A stretch of DNA of 64,000 nt from Reticulitermes speratus. Taxonomy: Eukaryota > Arthropoda > Insecta > Blattodea > Rhinotermitidae. Below the pieces are notes generated by a model. That model made no database searches. It saw only the letters and a list, made by a program, of their open reading frames with translations, and was not told the origin of the DNA. The number at the start of each line of letters is the position of its first letter. The first letter of the stretch is position 1. Both the position numbers and the translations under genes were made by a program. The stretch spans positions 32,097,944 to 32,161,943 of the forward strand of contig JAJKFL010000330.1 in NCBI GenBank assembly GCA_021186555.1, in the 5' to 3' direction. This document shows positions 55,816 through 64,000 of the stretch, piece after piece.

Positions 55816-56754
55816 CCCTAAACATGGCGGCATGCAATCTCCTTTGAAATGTCAGTTAAGTATTTACCTGTCTACAGAGCATAACATCTAAGAAGACGAT
55901 CTCATTAACACCACCGCAAGAACTTACACATCTCTCAAGAATTTACAATTTATAACAGTTATCAGAAAACTAGAAACGCACAATCGTCTACACAGGTATG
56001 ATGGTCCTTTAATATCTAATGCAATATTGTAATAAGTTTACCCAAAAGTGATTTCATACGGTATCGAGTTTTATAAGCCTAAAAAGTTTGAGAATTATCA
56101 CCTTCTAGACCTTCAGTTGGTGAAGAAATTTCATGCCTTTACGAAAATTCATCGCCCAACAGCGACACCCATCTTGACCCACATAAATCACGCACACACA
56201 TTTCCCCACCATATTCCCCGTATAAATTGTTAACTGTAGGTATTACAATGTGTTTCTTCCTCCCAGGTTTTTATTAAAAATTTTGTATGCATTTCTCATC
56301 TTTACCAAACGTGCTACACGCTCCACCCAACTGAACTTCATTTCATGATTCTAACAAAACTTGATTAAGGGTAAAAATCATGAAACTCTTCATTACGAAC
56401 TTTAAAACAAAAACTCCTACTACTTTCTACCTCACACATCCAGACATTTCCTTAAACAACATGTTTAACAAACACCGCCAACCTGTCTTTTTTCCATAAT
56501 ATATGAGAACAAGTTTCACACCCGCAGCAGTAAACTGGTAAAGTTTTATATACATGTATACTGCTTTATATTTCAGTGTGTTATTTAACCTTATTGGCCA
56601 AACTGGACGCCCATGTCCCATTAAATTTAAGGAAGAACACGGAAAGACAAAAGATTCTGGACTGCTAGCAAGCGTTTCCGAGATTTAATTCCCTCTTGAA
56701 CTTATAATCTGAGTAATTTACATTTCTTATGAATTGACCACCCGAATAATATTT
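55816..56754. other. Unassigned AT-rich sequence
   Basis: No repeat or coding identity found. Confidence 0.4.
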
Positions 56755-57112
56755 ATACACCTCACCAAATATAATTCAGATGATCAAATAACGCAGAATG
56801 AGATAGGCAGGGCATGTGGCATGTGTGGTGGAGAGGAGAGGTCCATCTAGGGTTTTGGTGGCGAAACTTAAGGAAATATACCACTTGGGAGTACCTAGGC
56901 GTAGATGGGAGGCTAATATTAAAATGGATATTTGAGAAGTGGGATAGGAACATGCACTGGATTGATCAGGCTCAGGATAGGGACAGGTGGCGGGCTCTTG
57001 TTAAATACGGTAATGAAACTTAAGGTTCTATAAAATGTGCGGAATTTCTTGATTAAGTGAGGAACTATTAGGTTCTCAAGGACTCTGCTGCACGTAGTCA
57101 ATTAGTTATGAT
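56755..57112 (+). pseudogene. LINE family A 3' end
   Basis: Frameshifted C-terminal tail with GRACGMCG-like, PRRRWEAN-like and [20 protein letters not shown] stretches, then the non-coding end and AATTAGTTATG where the GTTA repeats belong. 5'-truncated. Confidence 0.75.
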
Positions 57113-57439
57113 AAATATGTCTTCCCGCATTGCGTTCATGGTCAGGCGTTTGATCCGGATACACGGTAGAATGATCTGCTGCACTAAAACGTAGCTGAAA
57201 CAAAGCATTTACTTTAGAGAGACGTTTTAACCTTCAGGAAACGGTAAACATTCATCATGAAACGCAATCTTCTTCATCTAACTGCAGGCAATTTGACCAG
57301 CAGGACGCGTTTTAATTACTTCGCCTCCACGGGCGAACACTATACTTAAGTTACAACATCGCTTTCATTTCCCCCTTTCCCCTCTCTGCGACTTCTCTAA
57401 TTTCCCAGTTTCGCTCTAATCCTGGGACTCAACTGCTGC

Positions 57440-57638
57440 AAACTCCGTAACACCAGGGCTCTTGGGCTCCACCCAGCTTATTTATTGAGTAACGGGGGCC
57501 CCTTCACCGGGCCAAAGCGGTCGGAACGTGAAACTGACCACTCACCTCCATTGTTTAGGTTAAGAATGGGTGGAGCTATACCTCCATTCTCCCCTATACC
57601 TTCACGGCGTGCATAGGGATAACTTTACCTTTATTTTA
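57440..57638 (+). repeat. SINE family C, head lost
   Basis: TTGGGCTCCACCCAGC, GGCCAAAGCGGTCGGAACGT, ATGGGTGGAGCTATACCTCC and the end AACTTTACCTTTA. Confidence 0.75.
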
Positions 57639-57714
57639 CTCAGCTGTAATAAAGAATTGTTGCAGTTAATAAAATACGACTGGGGATAGAATTACAGTGC
57701 ATGCACGTATATAT

Positions 57715-57785
57715 TCATGATCCAAGCGGGATTTGAACCCACTGCCCCTGCCTAATATACTAGACACCTTAAACAGCTCAGTCAG
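57715..57785 (-). repeat. tRNA-like SINE head
   Basis: The minus strand has A-box-like TGAGCTGTTTAAGG and a perfect B box GGTTCAAATCC. No acceptor stem pairing was evident, so I treat it as SINE-derived and not a tRNA gene. Confidence 0.45.
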
Positions 57786-57840
57786 GTAATAAACTACCAA
57801 CAAAAACGTATCTTTTTTAAATATTCTCGCATAAGTAATA

Positions 57841-58103
57841 TTTTTTTTCCAATAGCTCGACAGCCCCTTGGGGGCCTAGGCCGCCTCATTTTTCGAGGCT
57901 TCACGATCACACTTTTTAGACACACCACACTCGGTAGGACTCCTCTGGACGAGTGATCAGCCCGTCGCAGAGACCTCTACCTGACGACACACAACACTCA
58001 CAACAGACAGACATCCATGCACCCGCTGGAATTCGAACCCACAATCCCAGCAAGCGAGCGGCCGTAGACCCACGCCTTAGACCGCACGGCCACTGGGATC
58101 GGC
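57841..58103 (-). repeat. SINE family B, full length
   Basis: T-run 57,841-57,848, body, B box as GGTTCGAATTCC and head GCCGATCCCAGTGGCCGTGC on the minus strand. Confidence 0.9.
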
Positions 58104-58321
58104 AGTAACTAATTATTAGACAAACATAATTGAGCTTGCTTAAGATCGCGATATTTACACTTAAAACATTTCTTAGTTCCAAGACGAATGTCATCAATAA
58201 TATTTGCTGTGTTACAAAGTACTGTGTCTGCAGAACACGTGCTCCGTGTTAGACCATCTCTCCCCGCATAGAGGGAGATTAAAACAGTTCAAAGGCAATA
58301 TTATAATAATATAATAATAAC

Positions 58322-58372
58322 CATGGCTCGACAGCCCTATATGGGCTTGGGCCTCCTCTTTCCGAGGTTACG
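58322..58372 (-). repeat. SINE family B, terminal fragment
   Basis: ATGGCTCGACAGCCCTATAT and GGGCTTGGGCCTCCTC match only the last ~50 bp of family B. Confidence 0.7.
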
Positions 58373-58734
58373 AGGTCTTTGTGCATTTGCGGCAGTGAAG
58401 GACCGGCTCACTGGCCGCGCTTTTCGACTCGATCCTGATGTGAATGCCAAGAGCCATCTGGCAGTCAGTCAGGAGACTTGGGTGAGAAATGGCAGCTTGA
58501 ATTTAGCTTACGGACACTACTGGTTTCAAAGGCAATATTGGTCAGCATAAAAATGATGTTAGAAGCACTGAATAATGATAGAATTTATAAAGTATAATAA
58601 TGTTTAGTCCCTTACACGCCAACCCACTTCATAATCATTTTCTGTTTTACAGTGACAGTACTGCGACAGGTTTACAAGTCTACTATGTTGATTGTCAAAA
58701 CGTAAAGTGTAAAATATACAGGACCATACTTTTT

Positions 58735-59070
58735 ACTTGTTTTGTATGGGTGTAAAACTTGGTTTCTCACGTTGAGGGAGAGATATACGCTGAGGGTGTT
58801 TGAAAATAGGGAGCTGGGGGAAGATATTCTTGGCTAAGAGGGAGAAAGTAACAGAAGGATGATGCAGAACACTGCATAATTAGGAAGATTAATGACTTTT
58901 ATACCCCCCAAAATATAATTAGGTTGATCAAATCACGTGGCACGTATGGAGCAGAAGAGAAATGCATACAGAATTGTGGTGGGGAAACATGAAGGAATGA
59001 GGTCACTTGGAGGACGTAGCTTAGATGGGAGATAATATTAAAATGGATTTTAAAGAAAGAGGATGGAAGG
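58735..59070 (+). pseudogene. LINE family A C-terminal region
   Basis: Reads LYGCKTWFLTLRERYTLRVF with frameshifts, then pieces of the RDEVTGEWRR and RWEIILKWILK regions. The tail is replaced after about 59,070. Degraded. Confidence 0.7.
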
Positions 59071-59177
59071 ATGTGTACTAAATTACAGAATATCAGAAAA
59101 GGACATACAGCTGGCCTCGAGCGAGATCGAACACGCGATCCTCTTGTTTCAATGGCCAAACACTGTACGCTTTTTAA

Positions 59178-59720
59178 GCCGTCAGATCTCTGTGAGAATT
59201 GCCATGACAAAAGCAGCATTCAACAAGATGAAGAATCTTTTCACCAGGAAATGGGACTTAAATTTAAGTAAGAAACTAGTAAAGTGCTACATTTGGAGCA
59301 TAGCTTTGTGTGGTGCTGAAACGTGGACACTTGGGAAAGTGATCGGAAGTATCTGGAGAGTTTTGATATGTGGTGCTGGAGAAGAATGGAGATCAGCTGG
59401 ACCGATCGTGTGAGAAATGAAGAAGTATTACACAGAGTGAAGGAGGAGAGGAATGTCGTACATACAATAAAAAGAAGAAAGGCTAACTGGATTGGTCACA
59501 TCTTGCGTAGAACTGCCTTCTGAAACACGTGATTGAAGGAACGTTAGAAGGAAGGATAGAAATGACGGGAAGACGAGGGAGAAGACGTAAGCAGCTACTG
59601 GATGACCTTAAGGAAAAGAGAAGATACTGGAAATTGAAAGAGGAAGCACTAGATCGCAGTCAATGGAGATCTCGCTTTGGAAGAGGCTACGGACCTGTCG
59701 TAAGACAGACTGCAGGATGA
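59178..59720 (+). pseudogene. LINE family B C-terminal fragment
   Basis: Starts RIAMTKAAFNKMKNLFTRKW, continues CYIWSIALCGAETWTLGKV, then with shifts near 59,340 and 59,395 the MWCWRRMEISWTDRVRNEE and MTGRRGRRRKQLLDDL blocks, ending FGRGYGPVVRQTAG with a GGATGAATGA tail. It is the longest family B copy here and still broken. Confidence 0.85.
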
Positions 59721-60344
59721 ATGAGAGCTCTGTGATAAGATGTTTCTCTTCCGAGCACGGTTAAATCAAGACTTTGCAATTCAAGCGCAGACCGGTGACA
59801 GAATCAACTGAAGTGCCCCACTTTAATTAAAATATCTTAAGCACAGTAGCGAAGAGAGTTCTAAGTGTGGCGGCAATCGTAAAGGTGCGTGGAGGGTCAA
59901 TCCTCCTGCACGCCACGTCCAACGTTCCCCGATCTTAAAGTAGAAACGTGAGCCGTGCGATTAAATGACGCCATCACCTTGGAGCAGGGGAGGAGGGGAT
60001 AAAGGTCGAAACTGAAGTATTTTAATCTCAGACTCTGCGTGGGCACCAAGCAAATACAAAGTTAACAGCACTGTCATGATGAAGTACCAGCTTTAAATTT
60101 TATCAGACGAAAGACAGAGGTTAATATTACGAAAGAAAACGAGCTAGAAACATCCGCACAGCGCGTCCCGTATAATATTTTCCCTGCATATCAATTCCTT
60201 TTCATTTTCAGCAAGAAAAAATGACACGTGTATTTTTTTTTTTGTGATGAAGGGCCCCGCAGCTGACGCTACGGACGCACCACAGCCTAAGGCTTCTTGT
60301 GCAACCCTGTGATGATGAAGATGAGCAGTTTTTTTTACCAAGTT
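59721..60344. other. Unassigned sequence
   Basis: Nothing recognised. Confidence 0.4.
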
Positions 60345-60520
60345 TTACAATTAATGGAGCACAGTGAATGAAATTGACAGGGGAAAACCGACAACTCGGA
60401 GAAAAACCTGTCCCAGTGCCACTTTGTCCACCACAAATCTCACATGGACTTGACCTGGGATCGAACCCGGGCCTCCGTGGTGAGAGGCCGGCGACTAACA
60501 GCTGAGCCATGGCACGGCCC
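60345..60520 (-). repeat. tRNA-derived SINE, family E
   Basis: Minus-strand head CGGGCCGTGCCATGGCTCAG, B box GGTTCGATCCC, then the CACTGGGACAGGTTTTTCTC body shared with 16,083-16,257. Confidence 0.85.
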
Positions 60521-60929
60521 GACACGTGTATTCATTGACACGTGGCTCTGCACGTTTTACGCAACGTACACAAACTCTTGTCCTTACCTTAGCGACAGAT
60601 ACACGATCGATAATAATCGACATCTCGGAAACGGCGAGAATCGTATTTATTTCACTTGTCTCGTAAACGGCGAGAATCGATCGTGTTCGAGTTTTATGTT
60701 CAGAGCGTCAAATATTTCTTCGGCCGCAGCTTGTGTCTCACAGAGAACACAGTCCGTCTCGATTATAAAAACCAGTCACGTGGAAGATGATAATACAAAT
60801 ACACTACTTAAGTAAGTTATGTGTCCGATTTTAACCAAAACCGGAATGTGTCGATAGATTTTAGCAAAATTCCCAAATATGAAACTTCCATGCAAGTCTG
60901 TCCGATATGAGTCGTGCTGTCTATATAAT

Positions 60930-61000
60930 TACAGGTATACACAAAAGAATGGTGCGGTTAATGGTGAATAAAGCAACGCACATTATTTTGTATACCTGTA
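60930..61000. mobile_element. Decayed palindromic mariner-derived MITE (71 bp)
   Basis: TACAGGTATACACAAAAGAA to TTTTGTATACCTGTA, with several mismatches in the arms. Confidence 0.75.
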
Positions 61001-61359
61001 TATATATATATATATATATAAAACCAAATAAATCAAAATACACCGGACGTGGAAACCCATCGGTTTCAAATTCAACCAGTGAGATATCACCACTCAGGGA
61101 ACAACTGGGCAAAAAAAAAAAAAGAAATACATCCTCACTTGACTCTGGAGACGAGACATTTTTGCATTCAAGAATGGTAACAGACCCCACCTGCGAGCGT
61201 GTACAATCGTGTAATATATGTTACACGTCTGTGAATGGCTGTCAGACACACAATAGGCAAGTGTCTATGGCAGGTATCGTGCGTGTAAAGGCGAGACTAT
61301 GTCAGCAGTTTGTCTGCACAGCAAGTGACACAGTTCATTACTAGCATCTGCGTCAGGCC

Positions 61360-61360
<1 letters not shown>

Positions 61361-61391
<31 letters not shown>
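61361..61391 (+). repeat. (TTC)n microsatellite
   Basis: About ten perfect trinucleotide units. Confidence 0.95.
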
Positions 61392-61530
61392 GTTAGTATT
61401 ATTGGTTATCGCATTTATGCAGTGTATTTACAATTATGTACCTGAAACAAACCATGTTTCTAGGGCACGTAACGTGACAGCTATTCTGTAGTTACAATTT
61501 ACGCTACACGTAATGCTATTCCCCACGTTC

Positions 61531-62010
61531 AATGTTCTGTACTTTACACCAGTACTTCCCGCAGTACGTGTGCAGTGCCAGTATGGCTGTTGTCTGTAGT
61601 TACTTGATGTCGTGCTTTGACGGTATGTGGCTGAGGTATTTTGTGGGTGATTTTGAGGTGGGTCCAGTTGCCTTTATTATGGTATCACTTTTGTTTGTAC
61701 ATTACGTCTGTACATTACACCAGTACTTCCGCAGTATCGTGTGAATGCAGTATGGCAGTTTGCTGTGTTACTAGATGTCGTCTTCTACGGTATGTGCTAG
61801 TATTTTGTGGCGTGATTTTGAGTGTCCATTGCCTTGTTATTACTGTATCACAATTCTTATGTACATTATGTTCTGTACTTTACACCAGTACTCCCCAGTA
61901 TGTGTGCAGTGCCGTATGGCTGTTTGTCTGTAGTTACTTGATGTCGTGCTTTGACGTATGTGCTGAGTATTTTTGGGTGATTTTGAGGTAGGTCCAGTTG
62001 CCCTATTATT
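61531..62010 (+). repeat. 165-171-bp tandem repeat, three units
   Basis: Anchors near 61,541, 61,712 and 61,877 with ACACCAGTACTTCC and GTAGTTACTTGATGTCGTGC. Units differ by many small deletions. Confidence 0.8.
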
Positions 62011-62459
62011 ATGGTAATACTTTTGTTTTTACATTCCACATCGCTGTATTTCTGTTGTAAGGTCTTCATATATTTTATAATTTTCTCAGTTCTTCTGATC
62101 ACATTTCTGTCTCCTGAAATAGCAACAACTATAAACATAGATGTTCCTTTTCCATATCATAGAATATATGTCTGGTTTATATAATATTATTATATATTAT
62201 TATTATATATCATCTTCTTCTTCATTCTTCGCTACATCTCACATCTGTTACAAATAGGTTTGATTGACGAACGGAAGCTGCAGTAAGTGTCCAACAATAA
62301 TCACACACACACTGTGATGCTGACAAGACTGTGTTTCGTACTGCATTAAACTGCACTCAAGAATATAGAAAACAAACACTCTTTCTATACATAATGATAG
62401 ATTTTTTTGGGGGGGTAACATCATCCCTTGTATTTGTTTAATCACTGTTGTTTATTGAT

Positions 62460-62565
62460 CTCCGATTAATACAGCACTATAAATGATGTATATTCACTTA
62501 TTCATCACAATCACTGCGACGTGTTTCGGCATGTGTTAAAATTATATAAAACGTAAGAAATGCTG
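62460..62565 (-). repeat. Decayed hammerhead-bearing retroelement fragment
   Basis: AATCACTGCGACGTGTTTCGGCATG resembles the 3' half of the motif; the core is lost. The mariner element at 62,566 cuts it. Confidence 0.35.
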
Positions 62566-63557
62566 TACAGGGTGGGCGAGAAGTCACCGTACACCCAGAC
62601 AATACGCACCTCAGACTCAATTTAAGTTTACACAGCACAGCACAGCACAGCACGCACTACAATGTAAAATGGTAGTTTGGCAACAGTGACCAAGATAGTG
62701 CGTACGTGATTCGCCGCACACCACATGAAGAAAGACTTGAATGTGAGGCCGTAACGCCCAACTTTCGTGAATGAACTGTCGGATGCCGACATGGATCGGC
62801 GCTATGAATCATGCCGTGCTCTGCTGGACACATTCTCAAATGCTGTATCCCGATCAAAGGTTCTTTTCAGTGATGAATGTGCCATCTATCGCAGTGGCGC
62901 GACAGACATGTGGTGATTCTGGTCAAAGGAGAATCCCAATTTCACGCAGGAGCTAGAACATAATCCACCGTATGTGATGACATGGGCGGGTATGACATCA
63001 GATTATCTGATTGGACCTTACTTTTCGATGGACCGGTGAATGCGGCATCTTATTCGGCAATGCTGGAGACGTGGCTCATACCTCAGCTCAGAGACAGAGG
63101 ACTGTGGATGACGTGTGGCTGCAGCACGATGGGGCACCCGCACACTTCGCTCTTTCTGTGCGCGATGTTTTGAACGAACATTTTCCAGGCCGATGGATTG
63201 GCCGTGGCTCACCAACATCTCCGGCACCATTGCCATGGCCACCACGTAGTCCTGACCTTACCACCCCAGACAATTCGTTGTGGGGTATTATCAAGGGAAG
63301 AGTGGCTGCGTGTCGCTACAACACCAACGAAGATTTGGGCAGAGCTGTGGAAGACGCCTTTCGCACAATTACTCTACAAATGCTCCGACGTATGTCACAG
63401 AGGACATGGAGGCGCATCCGTTTGTGTGTCCAGCATCAAGGTGCACATACGGATCCACTGGACATGTAACCAAGACGTACGTAAGTGATTCAAATTAATT
63501 ATGATTGATTATGATTGCATACTGGTTGGTGTACGGTGACGTCTCGCCCACCCTGTA
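62566..63557 (+). mobile_element. Mariner-like element, 992 bp
   Basis: Inverted ends TACAGGGTGGGCGAGAAGTC and its complement GACGTCTCGCCCACCCTGTA (one mismatch in 20), TA borders. Contains a broken transposase gene. Confidence 0.85.
62848..63469 (+). pseudogene. DD41D-type mariner transposase, frameshifted
   Basis: RSKVLFSDECAIYRSG carries the first catalytic D (62,872). VWLQHDGAPAHF carries the second (63,128), WPPRSPDLT the third (63,254). Between second and third D there are 41 residues, as in the DD41D (rosa-like) group, although SPTSPAPL may be a local duplication. At least two frameshifts lie before the second D, and the N-terminal DNA-binding part is largely lost. The C-terminal frame is open to TAA at 63,467. 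Confidence 0.8.
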
Positions 63558-63685
63558 GAGGCCTCTCCTGTACAATTAAAACACAAGTTTATAATTTTGT
63601 TATTATGCCAAATAGTGGGATAATGAAATGTGTATCAGTAAAATTGTTAAAAGAAACAGATTACAGTGTACTTCTTCTTCTGGTC

Positions 63686-64000
63686 GGCGCTACAGCCCAT
63701 GTAGGGCCTCGGCCTTCTTGACCACATGCCTCCATTCCTCTCGGTCCTCAGCCTTCCTTGTCCATCCTTTGACTCCTAGCTTTCTGAGGTCCTCCTCTAA
63801 GTCATCTAGCCATCTTTTCCTGGGTCTACCTCTTCTCCTTCTCCCATCAGGTTTTCCTAAAAAAAACTTCCTTAACACTCCTTGTTTCCGGCATTCTCTG
63901 GACATGACCTGCCCACCTTATTCTCCCCTTCTTAATTGTCACAACTATATCTGGTTGTTTGAACAATTCTTATCTCTATATTGTCCTCATTCTCCAACCA
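63686..64000 (-). pseudogene. LINE C-terminal tail, family C
   Basis: The minus-strand frame FFLGKPDGRRRRGRPRKRWL, then DDLEEDLRKLGVKGWTRKAE and EWRHVVKKAEALHGL. The upstream part (63,906-64,000) continues in another frame and runs off the window. Typical C-terminus of a non-LTR retrotransposon, distinct from families A and B. Truncated by the window edge. Confidence 0.75.

Noticed and set aside
60444..60815. 123-codon frame
   Set aside because: Its first part overlaps a family E SINE on the other strand; the rest shows no protein feature.
62848..63469. Intact transposase gene
   Set aside because: Distances between catalytic codons are not in one frame, and stops interrupt the N-terminal half.

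Overview
This window reads as arthropod, most likely insect, nuclear DNA that is almost entirely dispersed and tandem repeats. I find no intact host protein gene and nothing bacterial. The mix of tRNA-derived SINEs, mariner, hAT, pogo, piggyBac and PIF/Harbinger-type MITEs, non-LTR retrotransposon tails with four-base repeat ends, and fold-back elements suits a large insect genome. Several LINE and SINE frames resemble sequences I associate with cockroach and termite gene predictions. Blattodea is therefore my best guess, but that is memory-based inference.

Layout. 0-13 kb: a piggyBac-like MITE interrupted by a second element (11-758), SINEs, a satellite grown from the core of the same piggyBac-like MITE (3.5-4.4 kb) abutting a LINE reverse transcriptase relic, a SINE with an internal triplication (5.5-6.1 kb), a hAT MITE, and two internally deleted mariner-like elements that keep transposase ends (10.1-10.5 and 11.7-12.2 kb). 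13-26 kb: a SINE-derived satellite (13.9-15.1 kb), a mariner relic, LINE tails, SINEs, a 61-bp repeat and a very regular 97-bp array (24.0-25.4 kb). 26-34 kb: a MITE holding a LINE tail and a hairpin-bearing retroelement, perfect fold-backs, a pogo-like MITE and a hAT MITE. 34-48 kb: a 125-bp array, many SINEs, a GC-rich PIF/Harbinger-type MITE nested in a SINE, and a dense nest of fold-back elements (45.3-47.5 kb). 48-64 kb: LINE endonuclease fragments, a 25-nt micro-exon candidate (50.3 kb), a 1.25-kb 10-bp minisatellite, a second piggyBac-like MITE, more LINE tails and a broken DD41D mariner-like transposase (62.6-63.6 kb).

The most interesting pattern is a motif found about twenty times in otherwise different fold-back elements: CTGANGAT, a hairpin whose sequence differs between copies but stays self-complementary, then GAAAC and a short palindrome ending in GTH. 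In several copies the outer flanks also pair. This matches a type I hammerhead ribozyme with a very short helix III, apart from one extra U after the core. Four of the carrier elements have 11-13-bp target duplications, and two of those are nested. I infer Penelope-like elements or retrozyme-like derivatives of them. No polymerase is visible here, so the family assignment is open.
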